Source: Lingula anatina (taxonomy: Eukaryota > Brachiopoda > Lingulata > Lingulida > Lingulidae). Taken from it: a stretch of 64,000 bases of DNA. Each line of letters begins with the position of its first letter. The stretch's first letter is position 1. The notes below the pieces were generated by a model. That model saw nothing but the letters and a program-made list of their open reading frames with translations, searched no databases and was not told the DNA's origin. The stretch spans positions 138,991 to 202,990 of the forward strand of contig NW_019775426.1 of NCBI RefSeq assembly GCF_001039355.2. Reading direction: 5' to 3'. A program made the position numbers and the translations under genes. This document shows positions 50,302 to 62,482 of the stretch, in pieces.

Positions 50302-51842
50302 ACAATTAACTATTTTTAGATGTAAAGATTTGCCTTGGCGATAACATCCACAATACTGTAATGTGCCATGCCTTTTTTCTAATCAATAATTACTATAACT
50401 ATCACACAAAACGTTTTACATGTACTTGTACATTTGAATATTTAGCATGCTTGGAAATTTCATTAGTATAACCCATATAGAAATTTGGAGAGTGTTTTAT
50501 TTTCATGCTAAGAAGTGATGGCTGATCGGTAAAAATAACTTAGCACATTTGTGGCATAGATTTGCGCCGTCACATTAAACTAGGTATTGATATCAGATAA
50601 AAATGTACGCTGTCTGTTACAGCAGAGAAGGCTTCAAGAACTTAGAACACAGGCACTTACTTAAACTTGTCTCCTATATAAGGGGGTATATCTGGCGACC
50701 TTTCCTCTCCTTGAGATTAGTTCGTGTGCGTCTTTTGCAATATTTTAGTAAAATTCAAGAAAGAGGAAGTCAAGTGTCCTTAAGTTCATCAACAGATCGG
50801 TCTCAAGTGGTCCTTAATCTGTTTAAATGCGCCAATCTACAGTTTGCAAGCTTGAGAAAAAGCTTTAAAAGAGAAGCGACTTGATTAAAATAGTGAAGTT
50901 GAAAATCTTTTTTTTTTTTCTTCTTTTTTTTATGAGGGAGCATACTTCCAAGACCGCCAGTATTTGGTACATGCAGGGTCCAAAGTTTATAAAGAATATT
51001 TTATTTTTTTGGCGATACACACATGGACACTGATAGGCATACGATTCCACAAGCATCATTATAAATAAGAGGACACTAAACTAACCGCTCCAACTTTTTC
51101 CGCCCGGTTTTCTTACAAAATGTACTGTATCAGAGCAATTTAAGTGAGAAAAAGTAAATGAGTTAAGAACATTTTTGGCAGTTTTGAATAGGTATTAATT
51201 ATTTGGGATTGTCAAGTTATCCAACTGTTTTTCAGCCACGTTATGATGAAGTTATTTTAAACAATGGCGAGGTCGGGCTAAGTCAGCGAAACGCAACTGT
51301 GTCGGGCGGGCGGCACTATTTCACCAGTAATTTCTAAAGATGAATTCCCTCGCTTTTGCAAGTACTGCAAGAGCTTTAACCATCTTGCAAACGTGGAGTA
51401 TAATTTTCCATTGCCATTTTAAAACTTAAGCAATTTACTTGTTTTATTATTATTAGATTTATATGTTTAACAAGGTTAAGTGTTTGTTTAGGCTAAAATA
51501 ACATTTCTGCACATACATCTAATTTTCGAATAACTATTTTTATTAGGCAGTTGTTTTTTTTATCTACACGGATAACAATGTCTGTTATGAAATGCTTACT
51601 CCCTTCATGCTACATGTATAACAATATATTCATGTTGTACTCGGTATTCTAATTTTATGATCTCCACAGATGTACGTTTAACATTTATTTTCTTATGCAT
51701 ACGGCGGACATTATTACAGTAAAATATGCTCCTGATATATCGCCATCTTAAATATGATTTATGTTTTACGAATTAAATAATTATTTTGAATGGGTTTCAA
51801 TATGTTTTAAATTGATACATTTAAATTTCAATTGAGACACTT
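50302..51842. other. Intergenic, no gene supported
   Basis: Single-exon frames such as 50603-50884 (plus) have no recognisable domain, coding bias or splice context. AT-rich unique sequence is all that is visible. Confidence 0.6.
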
Positions 51843-52065
51843 CACACAATTGGCGTCAAGAGCGACATATCAGACAACTTATCCTTCCAGTTCGACGAAG
51901 AGGATACCATATCACGAAGGTGTCATACTTATGAAGCTCCTTGTCCGCTTGCTGAGCACACAATTGGCGTCGCGATTGACATTGTAGATCACGCGTTCTT
52001 CCTGCTCGTTAGAGAAGGTGCCATACTTGAAAAACCTTTATCATCCTACTTAGCACACTTTACGT
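51843..52065 (+). repeat. Diverged tandem repeat, about 100-114 bp units
   Basis: Units start with CACACAATTGGCGTC at 51843 and 51957, and a third truncated CACACTTTACG starts at 52054. Each has a GGTGTCATACTT/GGTGCCATACTT block near its end. One plus-strand frame stays open from about 51,830 to a TAG near 52,069 (about 80 codons) but has no ATG. Confidence 0.75.
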
Positions 52066-52284
52066 AGACTTAATAATCTCTAGAAGAACCCCAAAACGCC
52101 CCAGTCTCTGCTTATTTTGATGCTCTTAATATCTGCTACATGATACTTGACAGATGGCAATAGCCTTCGACGTGAGTTTGGTTAATCATCAAATTTTGGA
52201 AATCAGATATAATAATGATCGTGCTACATGAGCGATACAATTTTATGCAAGTATTACGAATTTGTAAATGTTTATTATTTCAAA

Positions 52285-52323
52285 ATTTTATTTTATTTTA
52301 TTTTATTTTATTTTATTTTATTT
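52285..52323 (+). repeat. (TTTTA)n pentanucleotide microsatellite
   Basis: Eight consecutive TTTTA units, flanked by AT-rich DNA. Confidence 0.97.
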
Positions 52324-53377
52324 GTTCAATGGAGAAATAACTTCTATAGAAATACGTGCAATAACAAATTTGGTCAGAACTCAAAATAATTTTGCATTAA
52401 ACGTAGGTTGATATCCTTATAGCTGTCTCTTTCAAAAAGTTCCCCTCATTAATTTTAGTACAGAAAGTAACATAACCCGTCCAACCATTACTTGAATCTT
52501 TTTCACTCCATCAAAACTTTTAACAGGCTTTAAAAATGGTGTAAAATTAGAAATTAAAATTAAAAATTGAGAAGATAGATCACAAAAGTAAAAATAAAAT
52601 TAAGGCAACTGAACCTTTCTCAGATTATAACACAGAAATCACTTTAAAATTAAAAATGTCAAAATGATATTAGGGAATGAAAATAATTTGCAAAATTGAA
52701 TTATATCAGAAGCTGGAAAATGGCACTTTTCTGCTTCCTCAACAGAAGTTAGAACATAAAAATCTTCACGAATGTGACGTTGAGTTTTCTTCGCTGATTC
52801 GTACCACATTTCATGTTGAAATATTTTGATAATCACCAATAAAATGTTATTTGTATGTTTGAAATTATTTTTGATTAGTAATTTGGTGTTTTTTGTGGCA
52901 ATTGGAGCACAGGTGGCGAATTTGAAATCTGAAGGTTAAATTTAGATCTAGCGTTTTCATCTAGGTACTTTTTACACTCTAATCAGTTAGAAAATATTAT
53001 TTTCCGCTACTGATATTATAAACCCTCTTTAATATATGACAAACATAACGCCGTTTAAGTGTATTTGTGAACGATAAATTAATGTTTGTAGACCTACCGG
53101 AAAATAACTCGCCTTTTGGGAGCAGCACCCATGCCTCTAGAATTTTTATGGGTAATTGTCAAATATTTAACAATGACAGTATAACATGAACATGAGAGGA
53201 CACAGTATACGAAGGGTGCAGGGTAGATAAATGTCGGGCATAAGTATCTTGAGTAGTACGTATAATATACAAAGTATCGCACACATTTAAAGAAAAACAA
53301 CAGACAATGCACTGATCTTGCACTCTTACCAAACACGTGCATGAGAGATCTCCATACCTCACGGCAAAGACCACTTT

Positions 53378-53544
53378 CAGGCCCGTAGCCAGCAGATTCA
53401 AAAGTGGGTTCTTTTTCTGAAAAAGCGGACCTTTTACAATGAAACTTTTGTGTACCTAGATAAAATTTTACCCAAAATGGACCTTTTCCTGACAAAAGGG
53501 GCAGTTCTTTCGAACCCCCCCGAACCCCCCTGGCTACGGGCCTG
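53378..53544. mobile_element. 167-bp MITE-like element with perfect 15-bp inverted termini and 5-bp ACTTT flanks
   Basis: The element begins CAGGCCCGTAGCCAG and ends with its exact reverse complement CTGGCTACGGGCCTG. ACTTT occurs immediately outside both ends (53373-53377 and 53545-53549), consistent with a target duplication. Read on the minus strand the interior is open (GKGPFWVKFYLGTQKFHC and similar). From memory, this resembles a spurious 'hypothetical protein' segment annotated in several marine invertebrate genomes. The superfamily is not assigned. Confidence 0.82.
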
Positions 53545-53549
53545 ACTTT

Positions 53550-56500
53550 GGTTATTCTTGCAGAAAGCTTTATTACATGAACCGCCAATGACTTTTTATC
53601 AGTATCATTTGAAAATTGTTGACAACCCGGCATGCCTCAAATCTTTATCACTGATACCATGAAATTGGAACGTCTACTTTAAAGCAACTGAGTTATCTAT
53701 GGCGACCTAGTTCGTACACACGCTCCGATTTTGTTTATAAAACATTTTTAAAGAATATACATGTGGGAGTGGTCAAATTTGCAATTTTCAGACTTTTAAA
53801 CGTCAAGATGACATATTAAGAACAAAAGTCAATGATGTCTTCTATGACATTTCTGTTCACCATGATTTCATTAATTTGCATAGATTTTATTGTTGTTGTA
53901 TCAATACAAACGAGAGTTCTTTCTTTCTTGTGTTTCACTGAAGCTGCAACTCCGACAAAGTTTCCATTTTCGGCGAAACTTGTGAAAAAAAAGAAACCTA
54001 AAATAAAGAAAATTAATTCATTAACATATAAACATTATTTTGACAGCTGATTAAAACTTTTGTATATGTATATCTTAAAAGAAATAAAAGTAAAAAAAAA
54101 ACACCATTTTAAATGACGCCATGATCATCTGACCCTAGTAACCTTCAATCATGAAATTCAAATATGGTGATAAGTGATAAACAGATAATCCAGCAATTAT
54201 TGTAAAGATGTTTTCGCTATGATTGGTAATTAACCACGTGCTAATCCCCTCACACCTGCACTCGACAAACTTTGTTAAATCGATACCTTAATAGCAAAAC
54301 GTGGTTGTTTGCCTAAATCTGTTACATCAAATGGGCAAAGTTGTGGATGATTAATAGACAGCGTGAAGCGGTCGTGTGGGCTGTTTGTAGGCAATTACCA
54401 TAGCAAGTGTCAGTGCTATTATGCACGCGCCAATCAATACTCCTTTTTTTTCTTATTTAAGTTTTCAATGTCTATGATTGAAGCCAAAACTGCCATGCGC
54501 GCAAATTGAGAAAAGACATAACGTCAAAATTAATATTATTAATATTATTAATTTTGCGGGAGGGGGGGTACTACGACATCGCAGGTCATTGTGTTACTTT
54601 CTGCGGGGGCAATGATACTTCTCTCCCCTCCCCCCTGAAAACAAGATCCAGCAGAGTTACTGCTGTATTCTTATGTCATTTGGATTATTGAGTGCCAACG
54701 GACACGAAAATGATATCCGAATTTTAATCTTTTGTCAATTCACCTGGGTGTCGCCTATCTCCTATGGTCACAGAGATTGAGATTGCTTAATCCCGAACAG
54801 GAGTTGTTCAAGCATCTCATCCCCTGCGTGTATATATTATGGCTAAACGCGGAATTTGCTCAAGAATTAAAACCGAGCATTTCTGGGTTATCCTTTTAAG
54901 CCCTTGAAGGATAGGCAAGACAAAACCCGACAACTTTAATGAACTCTGCTTACTGATAAACACAAAGGGTCGACTGTAATTAAATGTTATGTGAGAAACT
55001 TTTCAATTTTTTTTTTTTTTTTTTCAGTGTGCTCAAGGTATTAGCGGTTATGTAAACTGTAGGGTTATGAAAATAAAAAATATGTCGAATTTAACAAGGA
55101 AATCGACCTTAAAATATAACCTTTAAAAAAGATAACGTAAAGGGTATTCAATTTGACGAAATGTTTTATTAAAATGTAAAGAGGGAATGATTTTTTTAAC
55201 TTACACAAAAAAGTCTGAGAATAAAAAAAAGAACAGAAAATTTGGTCATATGGTTATAACGATGATAAACAATTTATCTTGCACTCAGAGCGCCAAGAAA
55301 ATCATTTCTCCCGTAGCATCTTGACTCCAGTGAGTTAAAAAACATTTGAGATACTTCACATTTGTTTTAACTCTTTTCCTCTATTAATTTTTTCCATGTA
55401 GTTTATGTTTTCAGATTATTTGTCTGTTCATAGGTCTAAAACTTTAAAGGAAGGCGAAAAGTTTTGACAAAAATGATAGATATATAATTAAATGAATAGA
55501 TAGAAACACAAGAGACTGGAATTTGGATCACTAGTTTAAATTTTGAAAAACGTATGTTTCTGTGTGTGGATCATAGTTTTTTGATGATAGTTTCCATATA
55601 TTGCGGCATACGGCCGTTTGTGTCCATAAGTTATGAATATTATATACTTCGTATGTGTTTTGAATTACGGTTACGGAGTAATGGACTTAGTGAAGAATAA
55701 CAAATGTGTAGATATATTCTTTTCTTATTTTATATGAATTCATTTATTTAACACTTATCCATCTTTTTAACTTGTTTACCTTTACCAGTGCTAGTTTTTC
55801 CTTTTTTATTGAAAGGGGAGATATGAGAAAATCAATGGCCCATTTTTCAGCAATGCTTCACGTGCGTTTCCTGGTACTTTTGTTTTGGTTAGTAACCGTT
55901 GTTAAGATAACATCCTAACTTAATGATATTACATGAAAGGGGTGTTAATTAATCCCCCTTTTTCAAGCTTTAAATTAGGAAAAACATCCCCAGCCTCTGT
56001 CAAACGTGGTAATGATAAAAGAGAAAAACAAAATGTGTGAACTGATGAGCTATTGTAATTTTTTTTGCTTTTCAAAGAAGAACTTCTATGATATACATGA
56101 AACTTTATACCAATATTTGTTGTACATGTATTATATGGACATGATGCCTACAAACATATTGAGAAAAAAGATAAAATGGGAGTATCTGGATAATTTCATT
56201 AAAATAACTTGGACTGTAACTGTTTGTAGCAAAGTACTCAAACTCAACAATTACATTTTTAAGTTTAAAAAAGTTTAAAAAAGAGAATATTAAAAAAAAT
56301 TGTGGTGTGAGATAAAGAAACAATCATTTGCCATTATCAAAGGGGGTAATGATAAAAGAAAAAAATTATATGCGAACTTATGAGCTATTGTAAACAACTT
56401 AGACTATTCCTGTATGTAGCAAGGACCCTCCCCAAACTCAACAATTCTTTTTAAAAACTTTGGAAGATTCGAAAAAACAAGATGCACAAGTTTTCCAAAT

Positions 56501-58664
56501 CCTTTTTCTCGGAGTTAATAAAGTAAAAGATATCACATAGCTTTGAGACATCGACCTAAAATGTAAATAGATCAATTTTTTATTTTATAAAATAAATAAA
56601 GATAGATACAATGCTTCCTTATATCCAGGGACCAAGGAGGTTGACGCGTACAAAATGAAAATAAAACAAACATGAAATTACGGCCGTTCTGTTATTTGGG
56701 CGTGGTGGGTTTATTTCAAAAGTGCCAAAAAGAAAAAAAAATCAATTCAGAGTAGTTAGCATTTTCATGTCAGTCGTGCTCAAGGTTGGGGTGAACACAA
56801 GCTTATTGTGCGCTTAATCCAGCATTGAAATGAACGAGGGAAATTAGAGGTCATTAATTTCTTAACAAGTCAACACGCATTGAATTTCGATGACCCTGCT
56901 CACACAAGGTGCACATATTTCACTTACTATCACTAGACAGAAGAACGGGCCAACCACTTGCATAATTTTTCAACAGTTAATTGCCAGTGATTTGGAGGGT
57001 TGACTAATTTATTCGAGCTATTAAACTGTTTCTTCGATCGTTTTTATCTGCTGCGTTTGATGGAACTATCGTGGAAGATTAATCGTCATTCTTTTATTAA
57101 ATCCCTCGTCTCGTTTAGCTCTGATATAATAATTGAAAAATTCTGCTTAAATCTTGCGGATTACTGAACAGAATGAATTAAGTATATTGCCATTGCTTTT
57201 TAATGATAAACAACCTTGTTTCTGGAAGCACTCACAATTTATTTAAGGTCCTTTTAAATTAAATCTTTCCCAATGTCTTTTCTTTAATTTTTTCCTCTTC
57301 AGCGCCTGGGTAGTCAATTTGCACAAGCAAGTATTAATCTTGCATACTTGGCAGTCGAGCTGGAGATTAAAATTTAATCTATTGAAAAGGTGACACTCGT
57401 TCCATGTTTAATGTAAGATAAATGGGTAGAAAATTACACGGAAACAAGCCCTAAGTCTATAACGACAATACGATACAATAACGACACTCAGATTCTCTGA
57501 CCCCCTCTAATGTGGATTTTTATCGAGAAATTGTGACTTGAGCGTAATTTGATAACGCATCATAAATCGCGCGGTGCGCGTGAAAAACCAAGCCCAACAA
57601 GCAACTGAATAAAGAATGTCAATCAAACAGTACCCATAAACGATAAGGAGGGGCTCAATTGGGATTAATACTTTTACCCGCCTTTATTTTTCTGAAGTCC
57701 ATAAATACCGATGTACGCCTCAAAGTCAAGCGCTGATTTGCTATGAATAGCCTTCCGCGATAAAATTGAAATCAACCTCCCCTTAACATGCAAAATACAG
57801 AAAAATATGCCAAATAGAGAAGCACAATTTTGTAGAGAAACATTGAGAAGCAAAAACCGAAAGAAAAAGAGGACATGTGGATAATTCTTAGATGAATATT
57901 AACCAGAAAAGTATATGACTTAATTGCATTTTAGTGACGTTACGCAATAAACATCTGCCAATAAATGTCTGCTTAAGTGCCAAATTTAAAATGAAAATTA
58001 TTTTAAATCGTCACTGGAATTAAAGTGTAAAAAAAAAGGTACACAGCAAATTAGAAAATCACAGACATAACATCAAAGTGGGACGATCGGTCAGTATTTG
58101 CTTGTGACTAATCTCGTTAACTCGATAGGCTCTCTCAGTCTTCCAAGGGTTATCGGTTGGAAGAGAGACTTTACTTGGGATTAATCTTTTAAGATAAACA
58201 ATGCATAAACTACATGACTGACGTTGCCAAGATGTGACAGAGTATTAGTTAGGGATTATATCCAGACAACTACCTTTTAGATTTAGGCGGTCGAGGACAT
58301 GATCCTCACCAAAAAACACTCAGAAGCTGCCCATTTTTGTAGAGTAACTACGGTAGCGTGAGGCGCTTGTTACACCATCGCGATGGATCGAAATGTCATC
58401 TCATGACGCGCCTGCATATAAATCTTTATGGCATACAAACGCGCGCTATGTATCCAATCTAGTTTGTCCAATCTTAAGCCTAGTACGTCGAGTGTTTACG
58501 CTCATTCACACGTACTTGAGAGGTGTAGTACTGTTGAAAAGACGCAAGTTTTGGGTGGTCCGAGAGACTGAAGATAAACCCTGGACAAGCCACGAACGGC
58601 TTCAGGGGAGGGGCAAACAAGGACCACACGCGGTCATATAAAACTCGCGAATAGCTGCTACGCG
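53550..58664. other. Gene-free unique sequence, possible cis-regulatory block
   Basis: No frame in this 5-kb stretch has gene-like support. Between 54,186 and 58,258 there are ten TAATCC/GGATTA hexamers: 54186, 54242, 54682, 54788, 55950, 56815, 57158, 57662, 58178 and 58253. GATAAG, TGTCAATCA and CACGTG occur nearby. Low-complexity runs are rarer than elsewhere in the intergenic half, apart from a poly-T at about 55,010. Confidence 0.4.
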
Positions 58665-59340
58665 CGCCCGATGATAAAAGGTCCGCTTTACCGAGAAAAT
58701 CAACAATAGCATCCAAATGTCTCATTTTTTCACTGCTAAAAACGTAGTTGTTTTTATCTAATGCGTTTTGTATAATGCATCACGAATAAGATGTTGCTTG
58801 AACCCTTTTTGCCGAGATCCAAATTGAGTTTCATCTGATGATCAAGTAATCAATACGAATAATAAAGAAAGAAAATAAAGACTCTGGCAATCTGATAAGT
58901 CCAGATGTATGGTTACAACACTTTAATCAATTATGTGGAATGACACCTACTGGGGATCATGAAATAGATACTGAAATCAAACAAAAGGAAAATTTACCTG
59001 GTAATACATACTTGGACAAACCGATAACAATATCTGAAGTAAAAAAGGCACTGANNNNNNNNNNNNNNNNNNNNNNNNNNNNNNNNNNNNNNNNNNNNNN
59101 NNNNNNNNNNNNNNNNNNNNNNNNNNNNNNNNNNNNCGCCCGATGATAAAAGGTCCTCTTTACCGAGAAAATCAACAATAGCATCCAAATGTCTCCTTTT
59201 TTCACTGCTAAAAATGTAGTTGTTTTTATCTAATGCGTTTTGCCTAATGTATCACGAATAAGATGTTGCTTGAACCCTTTTTGCCGAGATCCAAATTGAG
59301 TTTCATCTGATGATCAAGTAATCAATACGAATAATAAAGA
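58665..59340. other. 204-bp duplication flanking an 83-N scaffold gap
   Basis: 58665-58868 and 59137-59340 align without indels with six mismatches (about 97% identity). Between them lie a LINE-derived segment and the Ns at 59054-59136. This fits two haplotypes or allelic contigs placed in series, or a genuine insertion present on one haplotype. Confidence 0.85.
58886..59053 (+). mobile_element. Non-LTR retrotransposon fragment (region before the reverse transcriptase core)
   Basis: One plus frame reads SPDVWLQHFNQLCGMTPTG and then LDKPITISEVKKAL before the N run. A W..HF..L segment followed by LD.PIT..EV..AL is the layout of the linker and first conserved block of LINE reverse transcriptases. 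The element is cut by the gap, so its length, family and intactness are unknown. Confidence 0.65.
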
Positions 59341-60969
59341 CAACAAACGATACTGGACGTGAAAAAATGGTAACAAAATGTTAAGATAACCAGAGTTGAT
59401 TGTTGGGATTCGAAGGTGTTCTTATGCGTTTGGCATAAATAGGGTCACGAAAAATAGCTGAATTTGAACGGAAAATGTGTCGAAGTGTTTTAGAAATATC
59501 CCCGATCCTAGCAACTGTGGGATGAGGTGTCAAATTACACGGTGTTGACAGAAATTTATCAAGGCTTTAATTATACAAACTCGGAGATAAGGCAAACGCT
59601 GATTGCATCTCTGCGTCGGAAAATAGCACGTTTTTGGTTGACACAAACAGAACTGTTCGCGGATCAATAAAATAAGATTAAGGTTAAAAACGTTATCAAA
59701 CTTAATCTATATGGAAAACAAAGCCAAATGCGAGAGAAAATAAACACTAAGCCTCGTAAGCATTTTTCACGTGGCATTTTCAATATTTTACGAAACAAGG
59801 AGATCAAGAGATGCTACCTTAGGATGAGCTTAATGTAACGCGGGAAGTTAGAGCAAACAGAAACAAAGACCAAACAAACTATTAAATTGATATTTAGTCA
59901 TTTCGAACATAGAATCTGAATACCACGGTTCTAAGTGTACCAAATTTATTGAAAACTCGAGTGGTTTTAATTTTGAAAATAAATGAAATATCATCACTGG
60001 AACAACTGAATTACATCATCATGGAGTTTAACATATTGTCGAGAAGTGTCAATAACGAATATATTATGTAATGAGAGGACACTTTAACGAGGACATTTCC
60101 CTTGCTCAATTGCGATAAGAATGGTGATTTTTTTTTTATTTCTTTTAGTGTGGACATGGTAATTATCAAAAATGATGAATCGTTTCCATGGAGGACTTTC
60201 CTGTAACGAAAGTTGTTTAATCTGCCACAATATCAGGCTAAATTAGTTAAAATAGGTCGAAATAGTTGTTAAGGAGTCTGGCAGGTAAAAAAATATATAG
60301 GTAATTTTTTCCAGAAAGTTGTAAGAAGAGACTGAATTTGACAAAGGTTTTGATACAGATGGGTGTCATGGCGGATCCAATATGGGGGTGGGGGTCAAGT
60401 GTCACGTGACAACTTTGTAACGAATCGTTGCGAGGCAAGTAGGCCTATCTTAGAGCATTTTTAATGAAAACACTAACTTAGTGATGTGTACGTCGCAAGT
60501 TATAAAAAGCTACCCCTGAAGTTTTTTTAAAATTAATTTTAAATCAGCTAGGAAGGTCATCGAGTCGGTTGAATTTGTGGGTACATTACAAATTTGTAAT
60601 CCCCAGTGACTTATTTGCACACAGAGGCCTACTGGTACCTGTAGGCTACTAGTAGTGCTAGAAAGTTTAGCTGAAATGTTAAAGGGATCGCCCATAACGC
60701 CGAAACAAAGTTTTTAATTAATATGAAATGGCTTATTTAGTTTGATGAACTTGAATTTTAATTTGTAGTTTAACAAGGAAACGACGAGTATGGAGCAGGC
60801 TATTGAATCGAAAATAAATAAAAAAATAAATAAATAAATACCGAAGTACATCTTTCTCTCCTTAACTACACATCATCCACCAATCGTAACGTTCATTATG
60901 GGGAAATTACAGAAGCTATAAACCTATTCTTTTTCTCCTAATTTTGATGGGGTTATTTTGTAAAGGACG

Positions 60970-60971
<2 letters not shown>
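59341..60971. other. Intergenic, no gene supported
   Basis: Only short random frames and a (AAAT)n run at about 60,808-60,841 are visible. Confidence 0.6.

Positions 60972-61007
<36 letters not shown>
60972..61007 (+). repeat. (GT)n microsatellite
   Basis: Eighteen TG units, followed shortly by a GCGCGCGCAC stretch. Confidence 0.97.
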
Positions 61008-61008
<1 letters not shown>

Positions 61009-61139
61009 CAGTGATGTTTGTGCGCGCGCACTTGAACTAAACTATAGTGTCTTATTGGACGAATCCAAAGTTGGCCCTAGTTCGGGGGATAGCGCAAGTC
61101 GATAAATAAGACATTATCTTTAGGGACTAATGATTTTTT

Positions 61140-61385
61140 TCTCTCGGTGACAACAGACATTATGTTGAAATATGAACAGCTAAAACGCTGTAATCAAAGG
61201 CAGTAAAGTGTAGATACCAAACTAAAAGTAATGTTATACTTTGATAAATAATATTAAAATAATCTTATCACAATGTAAAGTGGAACAAAATTCACTTGAT
61301 ATCTGATATTGATTTTAAGGAAATCAGGTATAACAGATAATAACGACGAAAAGTGTTTAACTGTTTTAGAGGACAATTAACTTCC
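61140..61385 (+). repeat. Diverged dispersed repeat, copy 1
   Basis: It matches 62255-62482 in order: GACATTATGTTGAAATATGA / CAGACATGTTGAAATATGAG, then AAAAGTAATGTTATA / GAAAGTAATGCTATAA, and GTTTTAGAGGACA / GTTGGAGAGGACA. Identity is patchy and the family is not recognised. Confidence 0.65.
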
Positions 61386-62254
61386 ATTAGTGTCTTATTA
61401 GACGAATCCAAAGTAGGTTCTACTGGTAGTAGCCTACTGCAGCATTAGATTAACAAGTTACTGATTACTACAATTGTAACTGCAGATTTAGATTATATAA
61501 TTAGCAAGTTACTGATAATTACAATAGATGAATTACTTTATAAAGAATATTTATTAAGAAATGACAATGTCCTAGAATTTAGAATTCGTTCAAGGACGTA
61601 TGGAGAATACAGGTTTACACTGAAAGGGATTACTTCGTATCGCAGCGGACAAAAGCTACATGAAATGCTGTAGACTTTGTGTCATAACAAGCGGAATAAG
61701 AAAAAACTGTCATTACTTAAATATGGATAATAACCAGATATGTTAATTGACCCATTTGTTTAGCAAAAAGGATCAGCTACTATGATTTCAGATATATATT
61801 ATTATGATAATATTTTAATGGTATTGATTTACTTTGGTTCGAGTGGGAATACTTCTAGGACAAGGTGTTATTTTGTAAGTTAATATCGTATTTGGTGAGT
61901 AAATGGCCTTCTATGTAAAAGGCAAAAGAATAGACTATTTTATATGGCCTAACTTAAGTTTTTACACTTTAGTCACTATACTTTTTGTGCTTGAGCCAGC
62001 CATGCCCGAATAGGGCTCATTTCCCATCCTCTCATACTAGTCACTATAACACCAACACTATACTAAGGATGCTCTCTGACCACAGGGTCCGCTAGTAGTC
62101 TGTAATAAAAATTATTGTACCTAGAATTCTGTTTTGTTCACTAGTTTTGAGGCCCCTGATATCAAAAGGTGCACTCAAGAGTCCTTCGAAACTAACAACG
62201 CTGCCAATGATGATGATGATGATGAAGGTGGTGGTAATTTTTTTTTGTAAAATT

Positions 62255-62482
62255 TGTTGAGATGACCACAGACATGTTGAAATATGAGCAGTTTAAACAC
62301 AGACATCCATTGCAATAAAGTGAAGATACCTAATTGAAAGTAATGCTATAATTGCATTAAAAAAGTTAACGAATCTTACAGAATTAAATTGGCAAAATAT
62401 CCACCAACGTTGATTCTTAAAGAAAGATATATACCAGAGGGTAACAACGAAGGTTTTATTACTGTTGGAGAGGACAGGTAAG
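62255..62482 (+). repeat. Diverged dispersed repeat, copy 2
   Basis: Counterpart of 61140-61385, same orientation about 1.1 kb away. A (GAT)n run lies just upstream at about 62,206-62,224. Confidence 0.65.

Noticed and set aside
50603-50884. 93-codon plus frame
   Set aside because: No domain, no supporting splice sites and no conservation evidence visible.
53094-53633. 179-codon minus frame
   Set aside because: It runs through the 167-bp MITE and unrelated flanking DNA, so it is a transposon-derived accident.
53832-54050. 72-codon plus frame with a hydrophobic N-terminus resembling a signal peptide
   Set aside because: Single AT-rich frame with a Lys-rich tail, no splice or promoter context and no recognised family; chance is likely.
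56006-56323. Overlapping 90- and 72-codon frames on opposite strands
   Set aside because: AT-rich sequence with no domain or splice context.
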